This document shows, in pieces, positions 1-7,740 of a stretch of DNA of 45,187 nt. How positions within the stretch are numbered: position 1 is the stretch's first letter; every line of letters begins with the position of its first letter. The stretch comes from Paracoccaceae bacterium. GTDB taxonomy: Bacteria > Pseudomonadota > Alphaproteobacteria > Rhodobacterales > Rhodobacteraceae. The translations under genes and the position numbers were made by a program. Location of the stretch: contig JAHDDY010000022.1 of the NCBI GenBank assembly GCA_020629115.1, forward strand, positions 2,719-47,905. The letters run 5' to 3'. The notes beneath the pieces are model-generated. The model worked only from the letters and a program-made list of their open reading frames with translations. It made no database searches and was not told the DNA's origin.

Positions 1-54
1 CGAGGCGATCTCGATGGGATCGAGGGAGGCGCGGTCGGGGGTGAGGTCTTGCAT
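1..54 (-). CDS. paaK: Start of a phenylacetate-CoA ligase-like gene (partial)
   Basis: Only the first 18 codons are present, reading leftward off the window edge from an ATG at 54-52 (MQDLTPDRASLDPIEIAS). This N-terminus resembles those of phenylacetate-CoA ligases, the ATP-dependent enzymes that activate phenylacetate. The position directly behind paaG and paaI, a common order in alphaproteobacterial paa clusters, supports the call. Identity is an inference from a very short fragment plus context. Confidence 0.5.
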   Translation of the reverse strand, partial: MQDLTPDRASLDPIEIAS

Positions 55-83
55 GAACTTATCATCTTTCCCAGTCAGGCCAC

Positions 84-177
84 CGTCATCGTCGGACTTG
101 TTCCGACGATCCATCTCACCACATTCACCGTCGCGCGGTTGGTAACGTGGACCCTCGCAACAAGTGCGGGGGTGACA
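84..177. repeat. Dispersed palindromic (REP-like) element, copy 1
   Basis: A 94-base element lies between paaK and paaI. It opens with CGTCA followed by an imperfect hairpin (ATCGTCGGA, loop CTTGT, TCCGACGAT) and closes with GCGGGGGTGACA, giving terminal CGTCA/TGACA inverted ends. It has the same layout and many identical bases as the element at 19034-19128. Elements of this shape are commonly scattered between genes in alphaproteobacterial genomes. It may also end transcription from paaI or act as a processing signal, but that is not shown. Confidence 0.7.
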
Positions 178-199
178 GCGCAGCTATCATCATCGGTCG

Positions 200-625
200 T
201 CATTCCTCGAACAGCTGCCCCCGCACGGCGCGGGAGAGGCCCGTGAAGCGGGCGACGAGCACGTCGTCCTGATTGGTCACGGCCACATCGTAGAGGCCGC
301 TGCGCCCGGCGAGCGAGACCTCGGTCGCGGTCGCGGTCAGGCGGTCGCCGAGATGGCCGGGGGCGAGGTAGGTGATGGAGTTGTGCTGCGCGACCGTCAT
401 GGCGTTGCGGCTGTTGCAGGCGAAGGCAAAAGCGCTGTCGGCGAGGGCGAAGATGATGCCGCCGTGGCAGGCGCCGTGCCCGTTCGTATGGCGCTTCTCG
501 ACGGTGAGGGTCAGGACCGCGCGGCCCTCGTCCACCTCCCGCAGCGCCATGCCCAGCGATTGCGAGGCCCCGTCGTCCGACCACATCGCCGCCGCCGCGC
601 GCTCGGCCCGCTCGCGGGGGGTCAC
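200..625 (-). CDS. paaI: Hydroxyphenylacetyl-CoA thioesterase PaaI
   Basis: A 141-residue hot-dog fold thioesterase. PaaI hydrolyses dead-end CoA thioesters of the phenylacetate pathway and so frees CoA. The motif TNGHGACHGGIIFALADSAF (about residues 40-60) carries the family's conserved HGG and the acidic residue on the long helix. The GTG start at 625-623 is chosen because it overlaps the TGA of paaG (GTGA), which points to translational coupling. It also gives the usual PaaI length. An internal ATG further in would cut off the conserved N-terminal helix. It lies in one leftward operon with paaG and, downstream, probable paaK. Confidence 0.9.
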   Translation of the reverse strand: MTPRERAERAAAAMWSDDGASQSLGMALREVDEGRAVLTLTVEKRHTNGHGACHGGIIFALADSAFAFACNSRNAMTVAQHNSITYLAPGHLGDRLTATATEVSLAGRSGLYDVAVTNQDDVLVARFTGLSRAVRGQLFEE

Positions 626-1413
626 GAGGATCGCCCCGTGAAATGCGGCGCGCGCTTGGTCAGGAACGCGCTCACCCCCTCGGCGTAGTCCGGAGAGCGC
701 CCGCATATCCGCTGCACCCGTGCCTCCTCCGCGAGCTGCTCCTCGAAGGGGGCGGTGGCGGCGGACTGGATGAGCTGCTTCGCGTGACCCAGCCCCAGGG
801 TCGGCCCGGCGGCCAGCCGCGCGGCGAGCGCGCGGGCCTCGTCCATCAGCGCGTCGTCCGGCACCGCCTTCCAGATCAGGCCCCAGTCGGCGGCGTCGCG
901 CGCGCCCAGCGGTTCGGCGGTCAGCGCCAGCGCCTTGGCCCGCGCCTCGCCCACCAGATGCGTCAGCGTCCACGTCCCGCCCGCATCGGGCACCAGCCCG
1001 ACCCTGGCGAAGGACTGGATGAAGCGCGCGCCGTTCGCGGCGAGCACGATATCGCAGGCGAGCGCAAGGTTCGCCCCCGCCCCCGCCGCCACGCCGTTCA
1101 CCGCGCAGACGACCGGGAAATCGAGCGAGCGGATCAGCCGCACGAGCGGATTGAAGAACCGCTCCAGCGTGTCGCCCAGATCGGGCGGGCCGCCCATCTT
1201 CGCGGGATCGCGGTCGCCCAGATCCTGCCCCGCGCAGAAGCCGCGCCCCGCGCCCGTCAGCAGGATGCAGCGCGCGCCACCGTCCCGCGCGCCCTCGATG
1301 GCGGCGAAAAGCGCGCCGTGCATGGCATCGGTGAAGCTGTTCAGGCGGTCGGGGCGGTCGAGGGTGATCTCGACCCAGTCGCCATGATCCGCCACCAGAA
1401 CCGTCCCGCCCAT
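622..1413 (-). CDS. paaG: 1,2-epoxyphenylacetyl-CoA isomerase PaaG (crotonase family)
   Basis: A 263-residue enoyl-CoA hydratase/isomerase family protein. In the aerobic phenylacetate pathway PaaG isomerises the ring epoxide of phenylacetyl-CoA to oxepin-CoA. Crotonase features are visible: the CoA and oxyanion-hole segment GRGFCAGQDLGDRD (about residues 62-75), the second oxyanion segment NGVAAGAGANLALACDI (about 106-122) and the C-terminal helical region. An ATG at 1413 gives the normal family length. It starts a leftward operon with paaI, whose GTG start overlaps this stop. The start faces the divergent ATPase/P450/paaZ operon across a 121-base region. Confidence 0.92.
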   Translation of the reverse strand: MGGTVLVADHGDWVEITLDRPDRLNSFTDAMHGALFAAIEGARDGGARCILLTGAGRGFCAGQDLGDRDPAKMGGPPDLGDTLERFFNPLVRLIRSLDFPVVCAVNGVAAGAGANLALACDIVLAANGARFIQSFARVGLVPDAGGTWTLTHLVGEARAKALALTAEPLGARDAADWGLIWKAVPDDALMDEARALAARLAAGPTLGLGHAKQLIQSAATAPFEEQLAEEARVQRICGRSPDYAEGVSAFLTKRAPHFTGRSS

Positions 1414-1457
1414 GCCACCCTCCCCGCTTGTGCCTTGCCTGACAAATGCGTTGCATG

Positions 1458-1484
1458 GACCGGGCGGACGGTCAATTGTTACCG
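1458..1484. promoter_or_regulatory. Overlapping palindromes in the divergent paaG/paaZ-operon promoter region
   Basis: Between the divergent starts (1413 and 1535), GACCG-GGCGGA-CGGTC (1458-1473) forms an inverted repeat. Its right half is shared with a second one, CGGT...ACCG (1469-1484). The location between two paa operons suits a TetR-type repressor such as PaaR, but no regulator gene is in the window. The assignment rests on symmetry and position only. Confidence 0.4.
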
Positions 1485-1534
1485 GACGTACCGCCGCGCA
1501 GAAAATATTGTAACGCAACCGAGGGAAAGCCCCC

Positions 1535-2058
1535 ATGACGCGCGGATCGTCCGCCTCGACGCTGCTGATCCTCGCGGGCCTGCCCGGGGTCGGCAAGTCG
1601 ACCCTCGCGCGCGGGGTCGCCGCAAGGCTGAAGGCGGTGTACCTGCGCATCGACAGCATCGAGCGCGCCCTGGCCGAATCGAGCCTGCGCATCGCCCCGG
1701 CGGCGGATGCCGGGCGGCCTACGGGCTGGCGGCGGATAATCTGGTCCTCGGGCGAAGCGTCGTCGCCGACTCCGTGAACCCGGTCGAGGAGACGCGGACG
1801 GCGTGGCGGGCGGTGGCACGGGAGGCCGGATGCGCGGCGGTCGAGATCGAGGTGATCTGTTCCGACATCGCCGAACACCGCCGCCGGGTCGAGACCCGCC
1901 GCCATGCCGCGCCGGAGGCGGGCCTGCCGACCTGGGAGGCCGTCCTCGCCTGCGACTATCGCCCCTGGACGCGCGAGCGGGTCGTGGTCGATACCGCCGG
2001 TCGCTCCGCGGAAAGCGGTGTCGCGGCGATCCTCGGCGCGCTACCCTCCCGCGCATGA
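1535..2058 (+). pseudogene. P-loop ATPase/kinase-like gene, frameshifted
   Basis: The gene starts at ATG 1535 with a Walker A loop GLPGVGKST (about residues 14-22) and RIDSIERAL, typical of small AAA/zeta-toxin-like or kinase-like ATPases. The frame breaks at about 1705-1715. The original reading continues one frame over from TGCCGGGCG (1708), giving AAYGLAADNLVLGRSVVADSVN and running to a TGA at 2056-2058. That stop overlaps the ATG of the P450 gene. The net change equals one lost base (or seven, since TGCCGG could have been a collapsed duplication). If the sequence is right the protein is truncated to 80 residues. Substrate unknown. Tight coupling to P450 and paaZ suggests a role in the same operon. 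Confidence 0.75.
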
Positions 2059-3239
2059 TCCTCACCGACCCGCCCCCCGGCTTCCACGAGAACCCGTGGC
2101 CGACCTATGCGGCGCTGCGCGAGGAGACGCCCGTCTGCCGCCAGCCGGACGGGTCGGTCATCCTCTCGCGCCATGCCGATCTCGACGCGGTGTACCGCGA
2201 TCCGGCGCGCTTCGTCTCGGACAAGAAGGCGGTGTTCGGGCCGAAATACGGGGTCGAGGCCCCGCTCTACGAACACCACACGACGTCGCTGGTCTTCAAC
2301 GATCCGCCGCTGCATACGCGCGTGCGCCGGATGATCGTGCGGGCGATGACGCCGAAGGCATTGGCGCGACTGCGGCCCGGGCTGGAGACGGTGGTGGACG
2401 GCCTGCTCGACCGGCTGGAGACGGTGGACGCGCCCGACCTGATCGAGGATTTCGCGAGCGCCATCCCCGTCGAGGTCATCGGCACCCTGTTCGACATCCC
2501 CCATGTCGACCGCGCGCCCCTGCGCGCGTGGTCCCTCGCCATCCTCGGCGCGCTGGAGCCTGTCCTGACGCCCGCGCAGCACGCGGCGGGGAACCGGGCG
2601 GTGACGGCGTTCGCCGCGCTGCTGGCCGACCTCGCCGCCCATCGCCGCCGCCATCCGGGCGACCCGGAGACGGACGTTCTGACCCGGCTGATCAAAAGCA
2701 ACCTGAGCGAGGCGGAGCTGTACCAGAACTGCATCTTCATCCTGAACGCGGGGCACGAGACGACGACGAACCTCATCGGCAACGGCCTCGCCCTGCTCGA
2801 TGCCCATCGCGACGCCCGCGCGGCCCTGCTGGCCGATCCGGCGCGCATCGTCCCGGCGGTGGAGGAGATCCTGCGCGTGGAAAGCTCGAACCAGTTCGGC
2901 AACCGGCTGACCGCGGAGGATATCGCGCTGCACGGCGAGGCCATCCCCGCCGGGACCGACCTGCACCTGTGCATCGGCGCGGCCAACCGCGATCCGCGCG
3001 CCTTCGACGCGGCGGAGACCTTCCGCATCGACCGGCGGCCCAACCCGCATCTCGCCTTCGGCGGCGGGGCGCATACCTGCGCGGGGCTGTCGCTGGCGCG
3101 GATGGAGGGGCAGGTGGCGCTGTCGCGGCTTCTCGCCCGCTTCCCGGACTACACGCTCGCGCCGGGGGTCGCCCGCTCGCCCCGCCTGCGCTTTCGCGGC
3201 TACGCCGCCCTGCCCGCCATCCTGAGGAACACGCCATGA
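2055..3239 (+). CDS. Cytochrome P450
   Basis: A 394-residue bacterial class I P450. The oxygen-binding I-helix motif AGHETT is at about residue 236. An E-x-x-R pair lies in the K-helix (EEILRVESSNQF). The haem loop FGGGAHTCAG has the thiolate ligand Cys342. The ATG at 2055-2057 overlaps the stop of the preceding ATPase frame, and its own TGA overlaps the ATG of paaZ. The three are therefore probably translated as one coupled unit. No ferredoxin or reductase gene lies nearby, so the electron donor must be encoded elsewhere. Substrate unknown; context suggests an aromatic acid or a related precursor feeding the phenylacetate pathway. Confidence 0.93.
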   Translation: MILTDPPPGFHENPWPTYAALREETPVCRQPDGSVILSRHADLDAVYRDPARFVSDKKAVFGPKYGVEAPLYEHHTTSLVFNDPPLHTRVRRMIVRAMTPKALARLRPGLETVVDGLLDRLETVDAPDLIEDFASAIPVEVIGTLFDIPHVDRAPLRAWSLAILGALEPVLTPAQHAAGNRAVTAFAALLADLAAHRRRHPGDPETDVLTRLIKSNLSEAELYQNCIFILNAGHETTTNLIGNGLALLDAHRDARAALLADPARIVPAVEEILRVESSNQFGNRLTAEDIALHGEAIPAGTDLHLCIGAANRDPRAFDAAETFRIDRRPNPHLAFGGGAHTCAGLSLARMEGQVALSRLLARFPDYTLAPGVARSPRLRFRGYAALPAILRNTP

Positions 3240-5272
3240 GCATCATCGCCGTATCGAGCTACGCCGCAGGCCACTGGATACCCCCCGGAGCGGGGGCGCG
3301 GCCCGTCGAGAGCGCGGTGACGGGCGAGGTCATCGCGGAAAGCGGCAACGATGCGCTCGATGCGGGCACGATGCTGGACTACGCCCGGGAGGTGGGCGGC
3401 CCGGCCCTGCGCGCGCTGACGTTCCACGACCGGGCGCGGATGGTGAAGGCGCTGGCGATGCACCTTCAGGAGCACCGCGCCCTGCTCTACGCGCTGTCGC
3501 ACAGGACCGGCGCGACCATGGCCGATAACCGCATCGACATCGACGGCGGCATCGGCACGCTGTTCGTCTTCGCGTCGAAGGGACGGCGCGAGATGCCGGA
3601 TGGGCAGGTCTATCTCGACGGCCCGGTGGAGCAGCTCAGCCGCGACGGCACGTTCCTCGGCCAACACATCCACACGCCGCTGCTGGGCGCAGCGGTGCAG
3701 ATCAACGCGTTCAACTTCCCCGTCTGGGGGATGCTCGAAAAGCTCGCCCCCGCGCTCATCGCCGGGGTGCCGAGCATCGTGAAGCCCGCCACGGCGACGG
3801 GCTACGTCGCGGAGGCCTGCGTGCGGATCATCCTCGACAGCGGCATCCTGCCCGACGGGGCGCTGCAACTGGTCAGCGGCGGGCTGGGCGACATGCTGGA
3901 GCGGCTGGACGCTCAGGATTCGGTGGCCTTCACCGGGTCGGCGGCGACCGCGCGGACCCTGCGCGCGACGCCGAACCTCCTCGACGCCGCCGTGCGCTTC
4001 ACCGCCGAGCAGGACAGCCTCAACGCCTCCGTCCTCGGGCCGGACGCGACCCCCGGCACGCCCGAATTCGACCTCTTCGTGAAGGAGGCGGCGCGGGAGA
4101 TGACCGCGAAGGCGGGGCAGAAATGCACCGCCATCCGCCGCATCATCGCCCCCGAGGCGCAGGTCGGCCCGCTGATCGAGGCGCTGTCGGCGCGCCTGTC
4201 GAAGACCGTCATCGGCGATCCCGCGCGGGACGACGTGCGCATGGGCGCGCTGGTCAGCCGCGCGCAGCGGCGCGACGTGCTCGACAAGGTCGCCCTGCTG
4301 GACGCGGAGGCAGAGCGCGTCCACGGCGACCCGGACGCCTTCGCGGTGACAGGGGCCGACCGCGAGCGCGGCGCGTTCCTGCCCCCGATGCTGTTCCGGT
4401 GCGACGACCCGGACGCGGCCGTCCGGGTGCACGACACGGAGGCGTTCGGCCCCGTCGCCACCGTCATGCCGTACCGCGACATCGACCACGCCGCGCGCCT
4501 GCTGAACCGGGGGAAAGGCTCGCTCGTGGCCAGCGTCGTCACCCGGGACGGCGAGACGGCCCGCGCCCTGACGCTGGCCAGCGCCGCCTGGCACGGGCGG
4601 CTCTACTTCAACAACCGCGACAGCATGGCCGAGAGCACGGGCCACGGCTCGCCCCTGCCGCACATGGTGCATGGCGGGCCGGGGCGCGCGGGGGGCGGCG
4701 AGGAGCTGGGCGGCGTGCGCGCCATGCTGCACCACATGCAGCGCACCGCCATCCAGGGCAGCCCCGACATCCTCACCGCCATCGGCGGCCGGTGGGTGCC
4801 GGGCGCGGCAGAGATCGAGGCGCCCGCGCATCCCTTCACCCGCCCCTTCGAGGCCCTGCGCATCGGCGAGACCATCCACACCGAATCGCGCGAGGTAACG
4901 TCCGAGGACATCGCGCATTTCGCGGAGTTCACCGGCGATACCTTCTACGCCCACATGGACGACGCGGCGGCGGCGGCGAACCCGTTCTTTCCGGGGCGGG
5001 TGGCGCATGGCTACCTGCTCCTGTCCTTCGCCGCCGGATTGTTCGTCCAGCCCGATCCCGGCCCGGTGCTGGCCAATACCGGCCTCGATTCCCTGCGTTT
5101 CCTCAAGCCGCTCCCCCCCGGCGAGCGGCTGGCCGTGCGCCTGACGGTCAAGCACAAGACGCGGCGCAACGACGACTACGGCGAGGTGCGCTGGCACGTC
5201 ACCCTGACGGACGGGGCCGGCGACAGGGTGGCGGAATACGAGCTGCTGACGATGAACGCCTTCGGCACCTGA
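3236..5272 (+). CDS. paaZ: Bifunctional oxepin-CoA hydrolase / 3-oxo-5,6-dehydrosuberyl-CoA semialdehyde dehydrogenase PaaZ
   Basis: A 678-residue two-domain enzyme that opens the oxepin-CoA ring and oxidises the resulting aldehyde. The N-terminal aldehyde dehydrogenase domain (about 1-510) shows INAFNFPVWG, the NAD-binding FTGSAATAR and the catalytic cysteine Cys297 in AGQKCTAIRR. The C-terminal MaoC-like hydratase domain (about 530-678) contains FTGDTFYAHMDDAAA and GRVAHGYLL, the Asp/His pair of R-hydratases. Length and domain order match full PaaZ. Its ATG overlaps the P450 stop. The paaABCDE monooxygenase genes are not in this window. Confidence 0.95.
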   Translation: MSIIAVSSYAAGHWIPPGAGARPVESAVTGEVIAESGNDALDAGTMLDYAREVGGPALRALTFHDRARMVKALAMHLQEHRALLYALSHRTGATMADNRIDIDGGIGTLFVFASKGRREMPDGQVYLDGPVEQLSRDGTFLGQHIHTPLLGAAVQINAFNFPVWGMLEKLAPALIAGVPSIVKPATATGYVAEACVRIILDSGILPDGALQLVSGGLGDMLERLDAQDSVAFTGSAATARTLRATPNLLDAAVRFTAEQDSLNASVLGPDATPGTPEFDLFVKEAAREMTAKAGQKCTAIRRIIAPEAQVGPLIEALSARLSKTVIGDPARDDVRMGALVSRAQRRDVLDKVALLDAEAERVHGDPDAFAVTGADRERGAFLPPMLFRCDDPDAAVRVHDTEAFGPVATVMPYRDIDHAARLLNRGKGSLVASVVTRDGETARALTLASAAWHGRLYFNNRDSMAESTGHGSPLPHMVHGGPGRAGGGEELGGVRAMLHHMQRTAIQGSPDILTAIGGRWVPGAAEIEAPAHPFTRPFEALRIGETIHTESREVTSEDIAHFAEFTGDTFYAHMDDAAAAANPFFPGRVAHGYLLLSFAAGLFVQPDPGPVLANTGLDSLRFLKPLPPGERLAVRLTVKHKTRRNDDYGEVRWHVTLTDGAGDRVAEYELLTMNAFGT

Positions 5273-5282
5273 GCGCAGACCG

Positions 5283-5311
5283 TGCCGCCCCGGCAGGCCC
5301 GCGCGGGAATT
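5283..5311 (+). terminator. Possible terminator after paaZ
   Basis: Two small GC hairpins, TGCCG-CCC-CGGCA (5283-5295) and the palindrome CCCGCGCGGG (5298-5307), are followed by AATTTT. The position just past the paaZ stop and the T-run suit an intrinsic terminator, though the stems are short. Confidence 0.35.
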
Positions 5312-5426
5312 TTGCGATGTCGCGGGGGTGGATGAAGCCTATATTAACTGTTCTTGTAAAATATTGGGGGGCCGGCACGCGACGACTTGATCGCTCCCTT
5401 CAGCACAAGAAGAGAGGCCGGCATCG

Positions 5427-5456
5427 TTAAGGTTTCAAACCGGAACATGCCGATGC
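5427..5456 (+). promoter_or_regulatory. Possible sigma-28 (FliA) promoter for the che operon
   Basis: TTAAGGTTT (5427-5435) and GCCGATGC (5449-5456) resemble the flagellar sigma-28 boxes TAAAGTTT and GCCGATAA. They lie about 60 bases before the cheB start. The spacing is about two bases longer than the usual optimum, so the match is only suggestive. The surrounding 244-base gap is otherwise without recognisable genes. Confidence 0.35.
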
Positions 5457-5516
5457 GCCCACCGTTCTATTCGACCCCGTTACTTGCCCTGTCCATGACC
5501 GGAGAGGGCTGAGACC

Positions 5517-6557
5517 ATGCGTCCGGTTCGCGTGCTCGTCGTCGACGATTCCCCGACCATGTGCGCCATGATCGACCGCGCGCTGCGTTCCGACCCGGAG
5601 ATCGAGGTCCTGGGCTGCGTCCACGACGCCTACGAGGCGCGCGCGGCGATCAAGCGGCTCTCGCCCGACGTCATCACGCTCGATATCGAGATGCCGCGCA
5701 TGAGCGGGCTGGAATTCCTCGACAAGATCATGACGCTGCGCCCCATGCCCGTCATCATGGTGTCGAGCCTGGCCCGGAAGGGCGGGCGGGCGGCGGTGCA
5801 GGCGCTCACGCGCGGGGCCTTCGAATGCGTGGGCAAGCCCACGGGCGGCGACTTCGCACGGGCCTTCGCGGACCTGCCGGCCATCGTCAAGGCCGCCGGC
5901 GCGAGCGGTGGATACGCCCCCGGTGCCCGGAACGCCGTCGAGCAGGGTGTCGAGCAGGCGGCCTTCAGCCCCAACCGCAACGTGGTCGCCATCGGGGCCT
6001 CGACGGGCGGCGTCGATGCCATCGCGAAGCTGCTGGCGCGCTTTCCGGAAAACTGCCCGCCGACCCTCGTCACCCAGCACATGCCCTCGGGCTTCACGGC
6101 CAGCTTCGCCAACCGCCTTAACGGACGGTGCCGCCCGACGGTGTCCGAAGCGGTGGACGGCGCGCCGCTCAAGGCCGGGCACGTCTATATCGCGCCGGGC
6201 GGAACGCGGCATCTGGAGGTCGCGGGCCGGGCGTCCCTGCGCTGCTCGCTTCGGGAGGGGACGCTCGTCTCCGGCCATCGCCCGTCCGTCGATACGCTCT
6301 TCTCCTCGGTGGCCCGTCTCGGCGGGCGCGGGGTCGGCGTGATCCTGACCGGCATGGGGGCGGACGGGGCGGCGGGACTGGCAGAGATCCGCGCCGCCGG
6401 AGGCCGCACCCTCGGCCAGGACGAGGCGACGAGCATCGTCTACGGCATGCCCCGCGCCGCCCACGAGAAGGGCGCGGTCGAGCGCCAGCTTCCCTTGCCG
6501 CACATCGCCGACGCCATCCTCGACCTGTGCAACGCCGACCGGAGGGCCGTCGCATGA
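5517..6557 (+). CDS. cheB: Chemotaxis protein-glutamate methylesterase/deamidase CheB
   Basis: A 346-residue CheB that demethylates and deamidates chemoreceptors when phosphorylated by CheA. The receiver domain (about 1-120) has Asp10/Asp11, the phosphorylation site Asp56 (LDIEMP) and Lys107. After a linker the esterase domain shows the catalytic triad Ser162 (GASTGG), His188 (TQHMPSGF) and Asp283 (TGMGADG). It is the first gene of the che operon. Its TGA overlaps the ATG of cheD, implying coupled translation of two receptor-modifying enzymes. The preceding 244 bases hold the likely promoter. Confidence 0.96.
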   Translation: MRPVRVLVVDDSPTMCAMIDRALRSDPEIEVLGCVHDAYEARAAIKRLSPDVITLDIEMPRMSGLEFLDKIMTLRPMPVIMVSSLARKGGRAAVQALTRGAFECVGKPTGGDFARAFADLPAIVKAAGASGGYAPGARNAVEQGVEQAAFSPNRNVVAIGASTGGVDAIAKLLARFPENCPPTLVTQHMPSGFTASFANRLNGRCRPTVSEAVDGAPLKAGHVYIAPGGTRHLEVAGRASLRCSLREGTLVSGHRPSVDTLFSSVARLGGRGVGVILTGMGADGAAGLAEIRAAGGRTLGQDEATSIVYGMPRAAHEKGAVERQLPLPHIADAILDLCNADRRAVA

Positions 6558-7090
6558 GCGCCGCCCTCGCAAAGGACGCCGGATCGAGGATCGTGCACGT
6601 CCCGCAAGGGACGTTCGACGTGTCGGACGACGCGTCCGTGCTGATGATGACGACCCTGGGTTCGTGCGTCGCCACCGCCCTGCACGACCCCGTCGCGAAG
6701 GTCGGGGGGATGAACCACTTCCTGCTTCCCGGCGGCGCGGGGGGCAGCACGAACCACGGTATCAACGCCATGGAGCTGCTGATCAACGCGCTGCTGAAGC
6801 GCGGGGCGAGACGCGGTCGCCTTCAGGCCAAGCTGTTCGGCGGGGCGCAGGTGGTGCGGGGCCTGTCGAACGTGGGCGAGGGCAATGCCTCCTTCGCCCG
6901 GCGGTTCCTCGCCGACGAGGGCATCGCCTGCATCGGCGAGAGCCTGGGCGGCACGCAGGGACGGCGCGTCCGCTACTGGCCCGCCACGGGCCGGGCGCAG
7001 CAGATGCTGCTCGCCGGGATTCCCGCCTCCGCGCCCTCGCCGCCGCCGACCCCCGCCCCGTCCGCCGGAAACGATGTGGAGCTGTTCTGA
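6554..7090 (+). CDS. cheD: Chemoreceptor glutamine deamidase CheD
   Basis: A 178-residue CheD, which deamidates specific glutamines in chemoreceptors. The catalytic cysteine lies in [11 protein letters not shown] and the histidine in [10 protein letters not shown]; both fit the family. A Pro/Ala-rich tail leads to the C-terminal sequence NDVELF. The same DVELF occurs at the C-terminus of the small protein at 11676-12026 in this operon. The start overlaps the cheB stop by four bases. Confidence 0.95.
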   Translation: MSAALAKDAGSRIVHVPQGTFDVSDDASVLMMTTLGSCVATALHDPVAKVGGMNHFLLPGGAGGSTNHGINAMELLINALLKRGARRGRLQAKLFGGAQVVRGLSNVGEGNASFARRFLADEGIACIGESLGGTQGRRVRYWPATGRAQQMLLAGIPASAPSPPPTPAPSAGNDVELF

Positions 7091-7092
7091 CC

Positions 7093-7365
7093 ATGCCCGA
7101 CCCCCTGACCCTCGATCCCGAACTCAGCCTCGGCGGTGCGGCGGACCTCGCCGCGGCCTTGGCAGCGCGGCGCGGGAACGACCTCACCCTCGACGCCTCG
7201 GCGGTCGAGCATCTGAGCGCGCCCGCCGCGCAGGTGCTCCTGGCCGCCCGCCGCGCCTGGGACGGCGACGGCAAGTCCCTCGCCATCGCCGATCCGTCCG
7301 ATCCGTTCCGAACCTGCCTCGACCTTCTGGGCCTGGGCGACACCCTCCTGGAGGAGCAGTCATGA
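7093..7365 (+). CDS. STAS-domain protein of the che operon
   Basis: A 90-residue single STAS domain, related to anti-sigma factor antagonists. The segment LTLDASAVEHLSAPAAQVLLAA contains the DxSxxxxLSxPAxQ pattern with a serine where antagonists are phosphorylated. Similar small STAS proteins are found in other alphaproteobacterial chemotaxis operons, where their role is poorly known. It starts two bases after cheD. Its stop overlaps the ATG of the following cheY, so it is probably made in step with that response regulator. Confidence 0.8.
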   Translation: MPDPLTLDPELSLGGAADLAAALAARRGNDLTLDASAVEHLSAPAAQVLLAARRAWDGDGKSLAIADPSDPFRTCLDLLGLGDTLLEEQS

Positions 7366-7727
7366 GCCTCAAGATCCTCGCCGTCGACGATTCGCGCACC
7401 ATGCGCATCCTCATCCAGTCCGCCCTGTCCGAAGCCGGGTTCGAGGTGGACGTCGCTGAGGACGGCGTGCATGGGCTGGAGGTGCTGGGCGGCATCGCGC
7501 CCGACGTCATCATCACCGACATCAACATGCCCCGCATGGACGGCTTCGGCTTCATCGAGGCCGTGCGCGCGACCGAGAAGAACCGAACGACCCCCATCCT
7601 GACCCTGACCACCGAAAGCGCCCCCGAGATGAAGGCGCGGGCGCGCAATGCGGGCGCGACGGGCTGGATCGTCAAGCCCTTCGACAAGGAGAAGCTCGTC
7701 TCCGTCATCCGCCGCGTCGCCGCCTGA
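7362..7727 (+). CDS. cheY: Chemotaxis response regulator CheY (first copy)
   Basis: A 121-residue stand-alone receiver domain. It has Asp9/Asp10, the phospho-acceptor Asp53 (ITDINMPRMDG), a Thr switch residue in TLTTESAP and the conserved Lys in WIVKPFDKEK. Phosphorylated by CheA, it either binds the flagellar motor switch or drains phosphate; the two CheY proteins of this operon may split these tasks. The start overlaps the STAS gene stop. It is more canonical than the second CheY (11290-11679). Confidence 0.93.
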   Translation: MSLKILAVDDSRTMRILIQSALSEAGFEVDVAEDGVHGLEVLGGIAPDVIITDINMPRMDGFGFIEAVRATEKNRTTPILTLTTESAPEMKARARNAGATGWIVKPFDKEKLVSVIRRVAA

Positions 7728-7740
7728 GGAGGACCGCCCC

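Noticed and set aside
1535-2058. Zeta-toxin of a toxin-antitoxin pair
   Set aside because: The Walker A start is compatible, but there is no antitoxin gene and the gene is fused into a catabolic operon by start/stop overlap.
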